DNA of 64,000 nt from Roseovarius autotrophicus (GTDB lineage Bacteria; Pseudomonadota; Alphaproteobacteria; Rhodobacterales; Rhodobacteraceae). The notes beneath the pieces are model-generated. The model did not search any database. It saw nothing but the letters and a program-made list of their open reading frames with translations, and was not told the origin of the DNA. Both the position numbers and the translations under genes were made by a program. The stretch spans positions 1 to 64,000 of the forward strand of contig NZ_JAGQDH010000003.1 of the NCBI RefSeq assembly GCF_018069895.1, written 5' to 3'. Positions 27,338-37,052 of the stretch are shown here, piece by piece. Numbering within the stretch: position 1 is the stretch's first letter; every line of letters begins with the position of its first letter.

Positions 27338-27706
27338 ATGAGCGAGTTGAAGCTGGTCAAGACCCGGCTCTTCGAGGGCCTGTGGGAGGGCGTGCTCTCG
27401 GGCGAAACCGAGGGCCTGCCCGAGATCGAGGTCACGCATCTGCAAGAACCGGTGCCGGGGGTCGAGGTGATCGCACGCCCCGAAGGGGATTGGGTGGTGC
27501 GCGTGCCGGTGCCGGCCGAAAGGATCGCCGACGGCGTGCAGAGCTTTGTCATCCGCGATCGCCGCAGCGGGCAGGTGCTCGACAGTTTCACGTTGCTTGC
27601 TGGCGATGCGCTCAGCTACGACATCCGCGCCGAGATGGCGCTTTTGCGCGAAGAACTGGATCTTCTCAAGCGCGCCTTCCGGCGGCATTGCCTCGACACA
27701 ATGTAA
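27338..27706 (+). CDS. conserved protein of unknown function
   Basis: A 122-residue acidic protein. Residues 1-90 are strand-rich (LFEGLWEGVLSG, VRVPVPAERIADGVQSFVIRD) and the C-terminal 30 form a charged helix (MALLREELDLLKRAFRRH), perhaps for pairing. The GAGGAGA site (27325-27331) directly precedes ATG 27338 with good spacing. It is coupled to the DUF6478-like gene. I do not know a function for either. Confidence 0.6.
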   Translation: MSELKLVKTRLFEGLWEGVLSGETEGLPEIEVTHLQEPVPGVEVIARPEGDWVVRVPVPAERIADGVQSFVIRDRRSGQVLDSFTLLAGDALSYDIRAEMALLREELDLLKRAFRRHCLDTM

Positions 27707-27783
27707 GATTCGTGGCGCGTCGCGCCCGAACCCGAACACACGCCCCGGTCTTGTCAGAGGGAGGGGAAGTTCAACCCAACACG

Positions 27784-29262
27784 CTAGAAAAGGCTCCCCT
27801 GATCGGGTGGCGGCTCTTTCTGTCTTGGTGCTGATTTGCCCGTCGCAAGCGCCAGCTTGCCGTCGCTGAACTCGATTTCCAGCGCCTTGGCCGCTTCCGC
27901 CGCCTTGCGCGTCGTCACCAGCGCACCATCACCGCGAACCACCGCATAGCCGCGCGCCAGAGTGGCGCGATATCCCAGGGTTTCGCGCAGCCGGTCGAGT
28001 GCTGCAAGGCGGTCACGCCGCGTGCCCAGATCACGCCGCGCGGCCTCGGCAAAACGTTGCGAGAGCCGGTCGAGGTCGCGCCCCTTTTGCACGATGTCTC
28101 GTCCGAGAGCGTGGATATTGAGCCGTGCCGCCGTCGCCATCAGGCGGCGGCGGTCCGCCTCTACTGCGCGCCGCAAAAGCGCGGGCCGCAGCGCACCCGC
28201 GCTTTCAGACAGCCGCACGCGCCGCATCTGCACCGAACGGATGAGCGCGGCGGGCAGGCGCTCGCCCCAGGTGTCGAGCCGCTGACGCGCGCCATCCAGC
28301 AACGTCTCGGGGCGTGGCAGGGCGCGCGAGAGATCGCGCAGCCGCTGACCGCGCAGCGCGATGGCCTGTCCCTGCGCGTGCGTCAGCCGCGCGCCCTGCC
28401 CCTCGAGCCATGTCAGCAACTCAAGCCGCACCGGCACCGCCAGTTCTGCCGCCGCCGTCGGCGTCGGCGCACGCTTGTCGGCGGCATGGTCGATAAGCGT
28501 GGTGTCGGTCTCGTGCCCCACGGCGGAGATCAGAGGAATCGTGCTCTCGGCGGCGGCGCGTACGACGATCTCCTCGTTGAAGCCCCAGAGATCCTCGACC
28601 GAGCCGCCCCCGCGCGCCACGATCAACAGGTCGGGACGCGGCAGCGTCCCGCCCGGCACCAGCGCGTTGAAACCGCGGATCGCGCGCGCCACCTCCGCTG
28701 CGCAATTCTGCCCCTGCACAGCCACCGGCCACACCAGCACCTTGCGCGGAAACCGCTCGCGCAGCCGGTGCAGGATGTCGCGGATCACCGCGCCAGAGGG
28801 CGAAGTCACCACACCGATCACCTCGGGCAGGTAGGGCAGCGGCTTCTTTCGGGATGCGTCAAACAACCCCTCGGCGGCCAGCATCGCCTTGCGCTTTTCC
28901 AGCATCGCCATGAGCGCGCCGGCACCTGCGGGCACCATGTCCTCGATGATGAGTTGATAGCGCGACTGGCCGGGGAAGGTGGTCAGGCGTCCGGTGGCGA
29001 TCACCTCCATACCCTCTTCCGGCTCAACGGTCAGGCGCGCGGCCACGCCTTTCCAGATGATAGCGGACAGCACCGCGCGGTCATCCTTGAGGTCGAGATA
29101 GACATGGCCCGAGCGCGGGCGAGAGATGCGCCCCAACTCGCCGCGCACGCGAACATGGGCGAACTCGCCCTCGATCACGCGTTTGACCGCGCCGGAAATC
29201 TCGGACACAGAAAATGCGGGTGCATTACCGCCCGTGCCGCTTTCCTCGATCAGATCGGACAT
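27784..29262 (-). CDS. xseA: exodeoxyribonuclease VII large subunit
   Basis: A 492-residue subunit of exonuclease VII, which degrades single-stranded DNA. An OB-fold comes first (about 14-115, with VRGELGRISRPRSGHVYLDLKD), then the catalytic domain with GVVTSPSGAVIRDILHR, the RGGGSVEDLWGFNEE motif, and SAVGHETDTTLIDHAADKRAPTPTAAA, followed by a long coiled-coil tail. The start at 29262 is the first in-frame ATG consistent with family N-termini; the frame stays open upstream but that is the antisense of purD. Divergent from purD. Confidence 0.95.
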   Translation of the reverse strand: MSDLIEESGTGGNAPAFSVSEISGAVKRVIEGEFAHVRVRGELGRISRPRSGHVYLDLKDDRAVLSAIIWKGVAARLTVEPEEGMEVIATGRLTTFPGQSRYQLIIEDMVPAGAGALMAMLEKRKAMLAAEGLFDASRKKPLPYLPEVIGVVTSPSGAVIRDILHRLRERFPRKVLVWPVAVQGQNCAAEVARAIRGFNALVPGGTLPRPDLLIVARGGGSVEDLWGFNEEIVVRAAAESTIPLISAVGHETDTTLIDHAADKRAPTPTAAAELAVPVRLELLTWLEGQGARLTHAQGQAIALRGQRLRDLSRALPRPETLLDGARQRLDTWGERLPAALIRSVQMRRVRLSESAGALRPALLRRAVEADRRRLMATAARLNIHALGRDIVQKGRDLDRLSQRFAEAARRDLGTRRDRLAALDRLRETLGYRATLARGYAVVRGDGALVTTRKAAEAAKALEIEFSDGKLALATGKSAPRQKEPPPDQGSLF

Positions 29263-29338
29263 GTGCGCTTCCCCGTCTTGTGTCCCGTGCCGCCTGACCC
29301 TAGAACGCAGCACAGCCGAGGCCAAGGGAGCGTGTGCC

Positions 29339-30610
29339 ATGAACATCCTCATTCTGGGCGGGGGGGGGCGCGAGCACGCGCTCGCCTGGGCCGTGTTGCA
29401 GAATCCCAAATGCGACCGGCTGATTGTCGCGCCGGGCAATGCGGGAATTGCGCAGATCGCCGAATGCGCCACGCTCGACATCCTTGACGGCGGCGCGGTC
29501 GCGGCCTTCTGCGAGGAAGAGGCGGTGGATTTCGTCATCGTCGGACCCGAGGCACCATTGGCTGCGGGCGTGGCGGACCGGCTGCGCGAGGCGGGCGTGC
29601 TGGTTTTCGGCCCCTCTCAGGCGGCGGCGCGGCTGGAGGCATCCAAGAGCTTTACCAAGGCGATCTGCGACGCGGCGGGCGCGCCGACAGCGGCGTATCG
29701 CCATTTCACCGACGTGCAAGCGGCGCGAGACTATGTGCAGGCCCAGGGCGCGCCGATCGTGGTCAAGGCCGACGGGCTGGCCGCCGGCAAGGGCGTGATC
29801 GTGGCCGAGACCGAAGGACAGGCGCTTGCCGCGCTTGACGATATGTTCGGCGGCAGCTTTGGCGCGGCGGGGGCCGAGGTGGTGATCGAGGAGTTCATGG
29901 CAGGCGAGGAGGCGTCGTTCTTCGTGCTTTGCCACGGCGAAACGGCGCTGACCATCGGCACGGCACAGGACCACAAGCGCGTGGGCGAGGGCGATACGGG
30001 GCCGAATACCGGCGGCATGGGGGCCTATTCGCCCGCTCCCGTGATGACGCCAGAGGTCACGAGGCGTGCACTCGACGAGATCGTGCGCCCGGTTCTGGCC
30101 GAGATGGCACGGCGCGGCACGCCCTATTCGGGGGTTCTGTTCGTCGGTCTGATGATCGCGGACGGCGCGCCCAGGCTGGTCGAGTTCAACGTGCGTTTCG
30201 GTGATCCGGAATGTCAGGCGCTGATGATGCGGCTTGGCGGGCAGGCGCTCGACCTGATGCAGGCCACAGCCGAGGGGCGGCTGGCGGAAATGACAGTCAA
30301 CTGGGCCGAGGATCATGCGATCTGCGTGGTGATGGCGGCCACGGGCTATCCGGGTGATTATGAGAAGGGAAGCGTCATCGGCGGTGTCGAGGACTGCCCG
30401 GAGGACAGCTTTCACCAGGTGTTCCATGCAGGCACCGCGCGCAAGGACGGTCAATTCGTGGCGAATGGCGGACGGGTTCTGGGGGTGACCGCGCGCGGGG
30501 CAAACCTGCGCGAGGCCGCCGACCGTGCCTATGGCATGGTGGACCGGATCGACTGGGCGCAGGGCTTTTGCCGCCGTGACATCGGCTGGCGCGCGCTTCA
30601 ACTCGCGTAG
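29339..30610 (+). CDS. purD: phosphoribosylamine-glycine ligase
   Basis: A 423-residue enzyme of the ATP-grasp family that joins glycine to phosphoribosylamine in purine synthesis. MNILILGGGGREHALAW opens the N-domain; VVKADGLAAGKGVIVAE and AQDHKRVGEGDTGPNTGGMGAY mark the ATP-grasp core; VEFNVRFGDPECQ holds the metal site. AAGGGAG lies at 29324-29330. The 3' end overlaps the aldolase gene on the other strand by 13 bases. Confidence 0.96.
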   Translation: MNILILGGGGREHALAWAVLQNPKCDRLIVAPGNAGIAQIAECATLDILDGGAVAAFCEEEAVDFVIVGPEAPLAAGVADRLREAGVLVFGPSQAAARLEASKSFTKAICDAAGAPTAAYRHFTDVQAARDYVQAQGAPIVVKADGLAAGKGVIVAETEGQALAALDDMFGGSFGAAGAEVVIEEFMAGEEASFFVLCHGETALTIGTAQDHKRVGEGDTGPNTGGMGAYSPAPVMTPEVTRRALDEIVRPVLAEMARRGTPYSGVLFVGLMIADGAPRLVEFNVRFGDPECQALMMRLGGQALDLMQATAEGRLAEMTVNWAEDHAICVVMAATGYPGDYEKGSVIGGVEDCPEDSFHQVFHAGTARKDGQFVANGGRVLGVTARGANLREAADRAYGMVDRIDWAQGFCRRDIGWRALQLA

Positions 30611-31353
30611 TCCGACCCCTCGGCGTCGAGAAGGGCCTTCAACTCGGCCAGGTGGCGCTCGGCCTGACCGGGATAGTCCTCAAGCTCGCGCGCGGTCTTT
30701 TCGGCCACCTCGTCGGAGAGCACGCGCAGGGGCTGCCCGGTCTGGAGCGCACGGATATAGGTCTCGGCGGCGCGCTCGAAATAATAGAGCCGGTTGAAGG
30801 TCTCGGCCACCGTGTCGCCGATCACCATGACCCCGTGATTGCCCATGATCATCACGGTCTGTTTCGGGTCGTGGAAAAGCCGCGCACAGCGCGCGCCCTC
30901 ATCCTCGAAGGCAAGCCCGCCATATCCCTCGTCGATCACATGCCGGTTGAAGAAGGTCGCACAGTTCTGGTCGATGGGCGGCAGGCGGCTGTCGGCGAGG
31001 CTTGCCAGGACCGTGGCGTGAATGGAATGCACATGCATGGCGCAGCGGGCGTGCGGGCAATGCCGATGCAGCCCGCCATGCAGCCCCCAGGCGGTTGGAT
31101 CCGGCGCGTCGGGCCCCTCTAGCGTGTCGGGGTCATTGGCATCGACGAGGATCAGGTCGCTCGCGCGGATGCGGGCGAAATGCATCTGGTTGGGGTTCAT
31201 CAGGAATCGCGTGCCATCGTCGTTGACCGACAGGCTGAAATGATTGGCCACTGCCTCGTGCATATTGAGCCGCGCGGTCCAGCGAAAGGCGGCGGCAAGG
31301 TCCACCCGCTCCTGCCAGTGATCCATGTTGGGGCGCAGGCTGGTCACGGTCAT
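30598..31353 (-). CDS. class II aldolase/adducin family protein
   Basis: A 251-residue protein of the fuculose-aldolase family. Metal-binding histidines are visible in AMHVHSIHA (H107, H109) and later in GNHGVMVIGD, with an N-terminal helix containing WTARLNMHEAVANHFS. Members cut or epimerise sugar phosphates, though some in roseobacters act elsewhere; substrate unknown. The start at 31353 follows the pattern MTVTSLRPNMDHW; the frame is open for another 730 codons upstream, but that is the antisense of amn. Divergent from amn. Confidence 0.8.
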   Translation of the reverse strand: MTVTSLRPNMDHWQERVDLAAAFRWTARLNMHEAVANHFSLSVNDDGTRFLMNPNQMHFARIRASDLILVDANDPDTLEGPDAPDPTAWGLHGGLHRHCPHARCAMHVHSIHATVLASLADSRLPPIDQNCATFFNRHVIDEGYGGLAFEDEGARCARLFHDPKQTVMIMGNHGVMVIGDTVAETFNRLYYFERAAETYIRALQTGQPLRVLSDEVAEKTARELEDYPGQAERHLAELKALLDAEGSDYAS

Positions 31354-31533
31354 GTCAGGCTCCTCATTGTCGTTCAGCAGGCACGTCCCGCACCAGGAGG
31401 TTGAGGCCAAGCCCGCGCGGGCGGCTGCCGAAATCGGCCGGTGTGATCGTGTCACAGTCCATGGCTCGGCAGCTTGATTGCGCCTGTGGCCCGTGTCAAC
31501 CTGTGCGCCGACCCCTTCTGGAAGGACCGCCCC

Positions 31534-32997
31534 ATGACCACCCCGATGCTCAGCCCGCCCGCGCGGGCACCGCTTGCCTTTACCGAGGCGCGCCCGGCGG
31601 TGGATATGCTCTGCGCCCTCTACGGGGAGGCCACGGCGTTTCTGACCGCGCGCTTTGACGAGGCGTTGCGGGGCAGGCTGTCCGCCGCCCGCGTGCGCGC
31701 CTTCTATCCCGAAATCCGGCTTGTCACCACGAGCCATGCCAAGATCGACAGCCGGCTCAGCTTTGGCCATGTGCCCAATCCCGGCACCTATGCGGCGACG
31801 ATCACGCGGCCGGACCTGTTTCGTGGCTATCTCGAACAGCAGGTGGCGCTTTTGCTCGACAATCACGGCGTGCCGGTGACGGTGGGGTTCTCGGACACGG
31901 CCATGCCAGTGCATTTCGCCGTCGCCGCCGGGCAGGGGCCGGGCGTGCCACAGGAGGGGGCGGCGGAATTTCCGCTGCGCGACATCTTCGACGTGCCCGA
32001 CCTTGCGGCAATCAACGATCATATCGTCAACGGCACATGGGCGGGGACGGGCGCGCGCCCGCTTGCGCCTTTCACCGCGCAGCGGGTGGATTATTCGCTG
32101 GCGCGACTCGCGCATTACACGGCTACCGATCCGGCGCATTTCCAGAATTACGTGCTGTTCACCAACTATCAGTTCTATGTCTCGGAATTCGAGGCCTTCG
32201 CCCGCCTTGCCCTGGCTGACCCCGACAGCGGCTATACCGCCTTCGTAAGCACCGGCAATGCCGAGATCACAACGCCCGACGGAACCCTGCCCGTGCCAGA
32301 GCGCCTGCCGCAGATGCCCGCCTATCACCTCAAGCGCGCGGATGGGTCCGGGATCACCCTGGTGAATATCGGGGTGGGGCCGTCGAACGCCAAGACCGCG
32401 ACCGATCATGTCGCGGTGCTGCGACCCCATGCCTGGGTGATGGTGGGTCATTGCGCGGGGCTGCGCAATTCGCAATCCTTGGGCGATTTCGTTCTGGCCC
32501 ATGCCTACCTGCGCGAGGACCGCGTGCTTGACGCCGATCTTCCCGCCTGGGTGCCGATCCCGGCGCTCGCCGAGATCCAGATCGCGTTGCAGGAGGCGGT
32601 GGCAGCCGAAACGCAGCTTGAGGGGTTCGACCTCAAGCGGATCATGCGCACCGGCACCGTGGCCAGCGTGGACAATCGCAACTGGGAACTGCGCGATCAG
32701 TCCGGTCCGGTGCAGCGCCTCAGCCAGTCCCGCGCCATCGCGCTCGACATGGAAAGCGCCACGATCGCGGCCAACGGGTTTCGCTTCCGGGTGCCCTATG
32801 GCACGCTGCTTTGCGTCTCGGACAAGCCGTTGCAGGGCGAGTTGAAGCTGCCGGGCATGGCCTCGGAATTCTACCAGAGCCAGGTCGGACGTCACCTGAT
32901 GATCGGGATTCGCGCGATGGAATCGCTGCGCCGGATGCCGCTCGAACGCATCCACAGCCGCAAATTGCGCAGCTTTGAAGAGACAGCCTTTCTCTGA
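31534..32997 (+). CDS. amn: AMP nucleosidase
   Basis: A 487-residue enzyme that splits AMP into adenine and ribose-5-phosphate. An N-terminal regulatory part (residues 1-180, RLSFGHVPNPGTYAATITRPD) precedes the phosphorylase-like catalytic domain with INIGVGPSNAKTATDHVAVLRP, MVGHCAGLRNSQ and ALDMESATIAANGF. GAAGGA at 31521-31526 precedes ATG 31534. Length fits AMP nucleosidases rather than plain phosphorylases. Next gene is an HU-type protein. Confidence 0.93.
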   Translation: MTTPMLSPPARAPLAFTEARPAVDMLCALYGEATAFLTARFDEALRGRLSAARVRAFYPEIRLVTTSHAKIDSRLSFGHVPNPGTYAATITRPDLFRGYLEQQVALLLDNHGVPVTVGFSDTAMPVHFAVAAGQGPGVPQEGAAEFPLRDIFDVPDLAAINDHIVNGTWAGTGARPLAPFTAQRVDYSLARLAHYTATDPAHFQNYVLFTNYQFYVSEFEAFARLALADPDSGYTAFVSTGNAEITTPDGTLPVPERLPQMPAYHLKRADGSGITLVNIGVGPSNAKTATDHVAVLRPHAWVMVGHCAGLRNSQSLGDFVLAHAYLREDRVLDADLPAWVPIPALAEIQIALQEAVAAETQLEGFDLKRIMRTGTVASVDNRNWELRDQSGPVQRLSQSRAIALDMESATIAANGFRFRVPYGTLLCVSDKPLQGELKLPGMASEFYQSQVGRHLMIGIRAMESLRRMPLERIHSRKLRSFEETAFL

Positions 32998-33132
32998 AAA
33001 CGCGAAAATCCGCACAAAATAAGTGAAAACCCCTTGCTTTTGCCCCCAATACGTTGTGTTTGACCACATCATCACGTTTAATTGCGGGTGCGAGGCCCCA
33101 GGTACGGGCAGTGATACGAAGGAGACCTGAAA

Positions 33133-33420
33133 ATGGCGAAACCGATGACAAAGACCCAGCTTGTGGCCGCTCTGGCCGAGGAAATGGGCAGTGACAAGAA
33201 AACCGCCGGCGGCGCGCTCGACGCGCTGATCTCGGTAATCACGCGCGAAGTGTCGGGTGGCGGCGCCGTGACCCTGCCCGGCGTGGGCAAGATCTATTGC
33301 CGCGAACGCGCCGAGCGCATGGTGCGCAATCCGGCCACCGGAGAACAAATGAAAAAGCCCGCCGACAAGCAGGTCAAGATGACCATCGCCAAGGCGCTCA
33401 AGGACAGCGTCAACGGCTGA
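33133..33420 (+). CDS. HU-family DNA-binding protein
   Basis: A 95-residue HU/IHF-type dimeric DNA-bending protein: helices (TKTQLVAALAEEMGSDKKTAGGALDAL), then the GGGAVTLPGVGKIYCRER core and an arm NPATGEQMKKPADKQVKM. The arm differs from E. coli HU (no RNP) but NPATGE is kept. The start follows AAGGAGA at 33119-33125. It has its own upstream spacer from amn (136 bases), probably with its own promoter. Confidence 0.9.
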   Translation: MAKPMTKTQLVAALAEEMGSDKKTAGGALDALISVITREVSGGGAVTLPGVGKIYCRERAERMVRNPATGEQMKKPADKQVKMTIAKALKDSVNG

Positions 33421-33428
33421 GCATGCGC

Positions 33429-33450
33429 GCCGCCCGGCGCGCCGGGCGGC
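33429..33450 (+). terminator. GC-rich hairpin after the HU gene
   Basis: A perfect 10-base stem (GCCGCCCGGC / GCCGGGCGGC) with only two bases between the arms, starting 9 bases after the HU stop. There is no T-run after it, so it may be a poor or Rho-assisted terminator, or protect the 3' end. It separates the HU gene from the ribosomal promoter. Confidence 0.45.
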
Positions 33451-33478
33451 CCGTCGCACGCCAAGGTCAAATCTTTCC

Positions 33479-33507
33479 TTGCCCTTTGCGCGCCCCTCTC
33501 TTATAGA
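33479..33507 (+). promoter_or_regulatory. promoter of the rpmC-rpmD ribosomal operon
   Basis: TTGCCC (33479-33484), a 17-base spacer, and TATAGA (33502-33507) form a good sigma-70-type promoter. Transcription should start near 33514, giving a leader of about 115 bases before rpmC. The rpmI promoter at 39951-39979 has the same make-up. Confidence 0.7.
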
Positions 33508-33521
33508 ACCGCAATCCGCGT

Positions 33522-33541
33522 TCCCCCGCCTGGCGGGGGAT
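33522..33541 (+). promoter_or_regulatory. leader stem-loop of the ribosomal operon
   Basis: CCCCCGC and GCGGGGG pair around a short loop just after the predicted transcript start, with outer CGCG/CGCG bases extending the stem. A structure here could serve attenuation or binding of a ribosomal protein for feedback; no such role is shown by the sequence alone. Confidence 0.35.
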
Positions 33542-33629
33542 TCGCGTGTTGCAATCCCATCCACCGGGGAACGGGTGACCCTGAGCCAAATGTCAGGGGC
33601 CAGCCGGTGTATTGAGAAAGGAAGAGGCG

Positions 33630-33842
33630 ATGAACGCCAGCGAACTGCGTGACAAGACCCCGGACCAGCTCCGGGAAGAGCTTGTCCGGCTCAAGAAAGA
33701 GCAATTCAACCTGCGCTTCCAGGCGGCTACCGGCCAGCTTGAGAACCCCGCGCAGATGCGCCGTGCCCGCCGCGAGGCCGCGCGTGTCAAGACGATCCTC
33801 AATGAAAAGGCCCGCACCGCGGCCGCCGAGCAGGGAGCCTGA
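33630..33842 (+). CDS. rpmC: 50S ribosomal protein L29
   Basis: A 70-residue two-helix protein of the large subunit exit-tunnel area. The family pattern [26 protein letters not shown] is clear, with IKTILNE-type ending (VKTILNEKA). GAAGAGG (33621-33627) precedes ATG 33630. It is the first gene after the promoter at 33479. Normally L16 (rplP) lies just before it; here that position is empty. Confidence 0.96.
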   Translation: MNASELRDKTPDQLREELVRLKKEQFNLRFQAATGQLENPAQMRRARREAARVKTILNEKARTAAAEQGA

Positions 33843-33845
33843 CCC

Positions 33846-34076
33846 ATGCCCAAACGTATCCTGCAAGGCACCGTAACCTCGGACGCCAATGCCCAGACCG
33901 TGACCGTCTCGGTCGAGCGCCGCTTCAAGCACCCCGTGCTTCAGAAGACCATCCGCAAGTCCAAGAAATACCGGGCCCACGACGAGAACAACACCTTCAA
34001 GAAGGGTGACGCGGTTCGAATCATCGAATGTGCGCCGAAATCCAAGACGAAACGCTGGGAGGTGCTGGAGGCCTGA
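33846..34076 (+). CDS. rpsQ: 30S ribosomal protein S17
   Basis: A 76-residue OB-fold protein binding 16S rRNA early in assembly. [10 protein letters not shown] opens the protein; the family block [19 protein letters not shown] and the end [17 protein letters not shown] are typical. It follows rpmC after three bases. Confidence 0.96.
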   Translation: MPKRILQGTVTSDANAQTVTVSVERRFKHPVLQKTIRKSKKYRAHDENNTFKKGDAVRIIECAPKSKTKRWEVLEA

Positions 34077-34152
34077 TCCTTCGCACCATCCGGTTTGATC
34101 GAAACCCTGGGGGAATGAACAAGAACAGCCCCCACAGGTCGGGAGAAACCCA

Positions 34153-34521
34153 ATGATCCAGATGCAGACCAATCTGGATGTTGCTGACAACTCCGGCGCA
34201 CGCCGGGTTCAGTGCATCAAGGTCCTCGGCGGCTCTCACCGCCGTTATGCCTCGGTCGGCGACATCATCGTGGTGTCGGTGAAAGAGGCCATTCCGCGCG
34301 GTCGCGTGAAGAAAGGCGACGTGCGCAAGGCCGTCGTCGTGCGCACCGCCAAGGAAGTCCGTCGTGAAGACGGCACCGCCATCAAGTTCGACCGCAACGC
34401 CGCCGTGATCCTCAACAATGCGGGCGAGCCCATCGGCACCCGTATCTTCGGGCCGGTCGTGCGCGAATTGCGCGCCAAGAACTTCATGAAGATCATCTCG
34501 CTCGCCCCGGAGGTGCTGTAA
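34153..34521 (+). CDS. rplN: 50S ribosomal protein L14
   Basis: A 122-residue protein at the subunit interface. [27 protein letters not shown] is the family signature. It is separated from rpsQ by 76 bases, more than elsewhere in the operon, but I see no promoter or terminator there; a GGGAGAA site (34140-34146) precedes the start. Confidence 0.97.
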   Translation: MIQMQTNLDVADNSGARRVQCIKVLGGSHRRYASVGDIIVVSVKEAIPRGRVKKGDVRKAVVVRTAKEVRREDGTAIKFDRNAAVILNNAGEPIGTRIFGPVVRELRAKNFMKIISLAPEVL

Positions 34522-34522
34522 G

Positions 34523-34834
34523 ATGGCCGCTAAACTGAAAAAGGGCGACAAGGTTGTCGTGCTCGCCGGTAAGGACAAGGGCCAGCAGGGCACCATCCTC
34601 AGCGTCGACCCCAAGGCTGGCAAGGCCGTTGTCGAAGGCGTGAACATGGCGATCCGCCACACCCGCCAGAGCCAGTCGAGCCAGGGTGGCCGCATCCCCA
34701 AGGCGATGCCGATCGACCTGAGCAATCTCGCCATGCTCGACAAGAATGGCAAACCCACCCGCGTCGGTTTCAAGATCGACGGCGACAAGAAGGTGCGTTT
34801 CGCCAAGACCACGGGGGACGTGATCGATGCTTGA
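34523..34834 (+). CDS. rplX: 50S ribosomal protein L24
   Basis: A 103-residue KOW-domain protein that starts 23S rRNA folding. [24 protein letters not shown] (6-29) is the KOW motif. It starts one base after the rplN stop, and its last 8 bases overlap rplE. Confidence 0.96.
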   Translation: MAAKLKKGDKVVVLAGKDKGQQGTILSVDPKAGKAVVEGVNMAIRHTRQSQSSQGGRIPKAMPIDLSNLAMLDKNGKPTRVGFKIDGDKKVRFAKTTGDVIDA

Positions 34835-35390
34835 TACCGCAACCTATACCCCGCGCCTCAAGGCGCACTTCCGCGAGGTCATCAAGCCTGCTCTGAAAGA
34901 AGAGTTCGGCTACAAGAACGACATGCAGATCCCGCGTCTGGACAAGATCGTGCTCAACATCGGCTGCGGTGCCGAGGCGGTGCGCGACTCGAAAAAGGCC
35001 AAGTCGGCGCAGGAAGACCTCAGCACCATCGCTGGCCAGAAGGCCGTGACCACGCTTGCGCGCAACTCGATCGCCGGGTTCCGTGTCCGCGAGGGGATGC
35101 CGATGGGGGCCAAGGTCACGCTGCGCGGCGACCGGATGTATGACTTCCTCGATCGCCTGATCACCGTGGCCATGCCACGCGTCCGCGACTTCCGTGGCGT
35201 GTCGGGCAAGTCCTTCGACGGGCGTGGCAACTATGCCATGGGCCTCAAGGAACATATCGTTTTCCCCGAAATCAACTTCGACAAGGTCGACGAAGTTTGG
35301 GGGATGGACATCATCATCACAACCACGGCGCAGACCGACGCTGAAGCCAAGGCGCTGTTGAAGCATTTCAACATGCCCTTCAACAGCTGA
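34827..35390 (+). CDS. rplE: 50S ribosomal protein L5
   Basis: A 187-residue 5S rRNA-binding protein. The family blocks [41 protein letters not shown] and [19 protein letters not shown] are all present. It overlaps rplX by 8 bases, indicating translational coupling. Confidence 0.97.
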   Translation: MLDTATYTPRLKAHFREVIKPALKEEFGYKNDMQIPRLDKIVLNIGCGAEAVRDSKKAKSAQEDLSTIAGQKAVTTLARNSIAGFRVREGMPMGAKVTLRGDRMYDFLDRLITVAMPRVRDFRGVSGKSFDGRGNYAMGLKEHIVFPEINFDKVDEVWGMDIIITTTAQTDAEAKALLKHFNMPFNS

Positions 35391-35409
35391 GCCGGGGGAG
35401 GATAGATTA

Positions 35410-35715
35410 ATGGCTAAGAAATCCATGGTCGAGCGCGAGAAGAAGCGCCAGAAACTGGTGGCGCGCGATGCCGCCAAGCGCGCCGCGCTCAAGGTGATCA
35501 TCAGCGATCAGTCCAAGCCGATGGAGGAGCGGTTCCGCGCCTCCCTCAAGCTTGCGCAACTGCCGCGCAACGGCTCGGCCACGCGGCTTCACAACCGCTG
35601 CCAGCTCACGGGGCGTCCGCACGCCTATTATCGCAAGCTCAAGGTCAGCCGGATCATGCTGCGCGAGCTGGGTTCCGCCGGGCAACTGCCTGGTGTCGTG
35701 AAATCGAGCTGGTAA
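35410..35715 (+). CDS. rpsN: 30S ribosomal protein S14
   Basis: A 101-residue protein of the zinc-free, long type: the C-terminal block [21 protein letters not shown] and end GVVKSSW are normal, and the CxxC pairs of the short zinc form are absent. GGGGGAGGA precedes its ATG (35395-35403). Confidence 0.96.
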   Translation: MAKKSMVEREKKRQKLVARDAAKRAALKVIISDQSKPMEERFRASLKLAQLPRNGSATRLHNRCQLTGRPHAYYRKLKVSRIMLRELGSAGQLPGVVKSSW

Positions 35716-35728
35716 GGAGGGCAGAGAT

Positions 35729-36121
35729 ATGAACGATCCTATCGGCGATATGCTCACCCGTATCCGCAACGCGCAGATGCGCGGCAAGTCCACAGTGCGC
35801 ACACCCGCGTCCAAGATGCGTGTGCGCGTGCTCGATGTGCTGGCTTCCGAGGGCTATATCCGTGGCTATGATATGAGCACGGATGACAATGGCCACGCCG
35901 CCATCGAGATCAGTCTCAAGTATTTCGAGGGCACCCCGGTGATCCGCGAGATGAAGCGGGTCTCCAAGCCCGGCCGCCGCGTCTACATGGGCGTAAAGGA
36001 CATTCCGTCGGTCCGTCAGGGCCTCGGCGTGTCGATTGTCTCCACCCCCAAGGGTGTGATGTCGGATGCAGCAGCGCGCGCCGCCAATGTCGGTGGCGAA
36101 GTGCTCTGCACGGTATTCTGA
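35729..36121 (+). CDS. rpsH: 30S ribosomal protein S8
   Basis: A 130-residue 16S rRNA-binding protein. [16 protein letters not shown] opens it and the C-terminal [14 protein letters not shown] block is typical. In E. coli S8 represses this operon by binding mRNA near rplE; no matching structure was searched for here. AAGGAGGGC precedes the start. Confidence 0.96.
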   Translation: MNDPIGDMLTRIRNAQMRGKSTVRTPASKMRVRVLDVLASEGYIRGYDMSTDDNGHAAIEISLKYFEGTPVIREMKRVSKPGRRVYMGVKDIPSVRQGLGVSIVSTPKGVMSDAAARAANVGGEVLCTVF

Positions 36122-36134
36122 GGAGGCTGCGCGA

Positions 36135-36668
36135 ATGTCTCGTATCGGCAAGAAACCCGTGGACCTGCCCGATGGCGTCTCTGCCTCGCTCTCGGGGCAG
36201 ATCATCGAGGTGAAGGGCCCCAAGGGCACCAAGACCTTTACTGCCACCGACGACGTCACGATCACCATCGCCGATGGCCAGATCGCGGTGACGCCGCGCG
36301 GCAAGTCCAAGCGCGCGCGCCAGCAATGGGGCATGACCCGCACGGTCATCGCCAACATGGTGCACGGTGCCAAGGACGTGTTCAAGAAAGAGCTGGAAAT
36401 TCGCGGCGTGGGCTACCGTGCTGCGATTCAGGGCAATGTGCTCAAGCTCAATCTCGGTTACTCGCATGACGTGGATTTCACGATCCCCGACGGTGTGACC
36501 GTGACGGCGCCCAAGCAGACCGAACTGGTCGTGGAAGGCACCGATAAGCAGCTCGTCGGTCAGGTCGCGGCCAATATCCGCGACTGGCGCCGTCCCGAAC
36601 CCTACAAGGGCAAGGGCATCCGCTACAAGGACGAGTATATCTTCCAGAAGGAAGGCAAGAAGAAATAA
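36135..36668 (+). CDS. rplF: 50S ribosomal protein L6
   Basis: A 177-residue protein with two related alpha/beta domains. [15 protein letters not shown] at the start and the C-terminal [16 protein letters not shown] block, with a KEGKKK tail, are family signatures. The start at 36135 follows GAGGAGG (36120-36126); upstream in-frame codons belong to rpsH in another frame. Confidence 0.97.
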   Translation: MSRIGKKPVDLPDGVSASLSGQIIEVKGPKGTKTFTATDDVTITIADGQIAVTPRGKSKRARQQWGMTRTVIANMVHGAKDVFKKELEIRGVGYRAAIQGNVLKLNLGYSHDVDFTIPDGVTVTAPKQTELVVEGTDKQLVGQVAANIRDWRRPEPYKGKGIRYKDEYIFQKEGKKK

Positions 36669-36679
36669 GGACGCGACAG

Positions 36680-37039
36680 ATGGCAAACAGCAAGAGAAAA
36701 CTGTTCCAGAAACGCCGCCTGCGCGTTCGGAACAAACTGCGGAAAGTGAATGCGGGGCGCGTGCGCCTCTCGGTTCACCGGTCCAACAAGAACATCAGTG
36801 CGCAGCTCATCGACGATGTGCAGGGCGTGACGCTGGCTTCGGCCTCGACCCTCGAGAAGGATCTGGGCCTTGTCGGCAAATGCACGGTCGAGGCGGCGGC
36901 CAAGGTCGGCGAGCTCATCGCCGAACGGGCGAAGAATGCCGGCGTCACCGAGGCCTATTTCGACCGTGGCGGCTTTCTGTTTCATGGCCGGGTCAAGGCC
37001 GTGGCAGATGCCGCGCGCGATGCCGGCCTGAAGATCTGA
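36680..37039 (+). CDS. rplR: 50S ribosomal protein L18
   Basis: A 119-residue 5S rRNA-binding protein. [18 protein letters not shown] and the C-terminal [24 protein letters not shown] are the family blocks; the N-terminus is Arg/Lys-rich as usual. It lies 11 bases after rplF. Confidence 0.97.
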   Translation: MANSKRKLFQKRRLRVRNKLRKVNAGRVRLSVHRSNKNISAQLIDDVQGVTLASASTLEKDLGLVGKCTVEAAAKVGELIAERAKNAGVTEAYFDRGGFLFHGRVKAVADAARDAGLKI

Positions 37040-37052
37040 GGAGACGAGAGAT

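Noticed and set aside
30598..33564. 988-codon minus-strand open frame across the amn gene
   Set aside because: Only the last 251 codons (30598-31353) form the aldolase gene; the rest is antisense to amn and open only because of GC-rich codon use.
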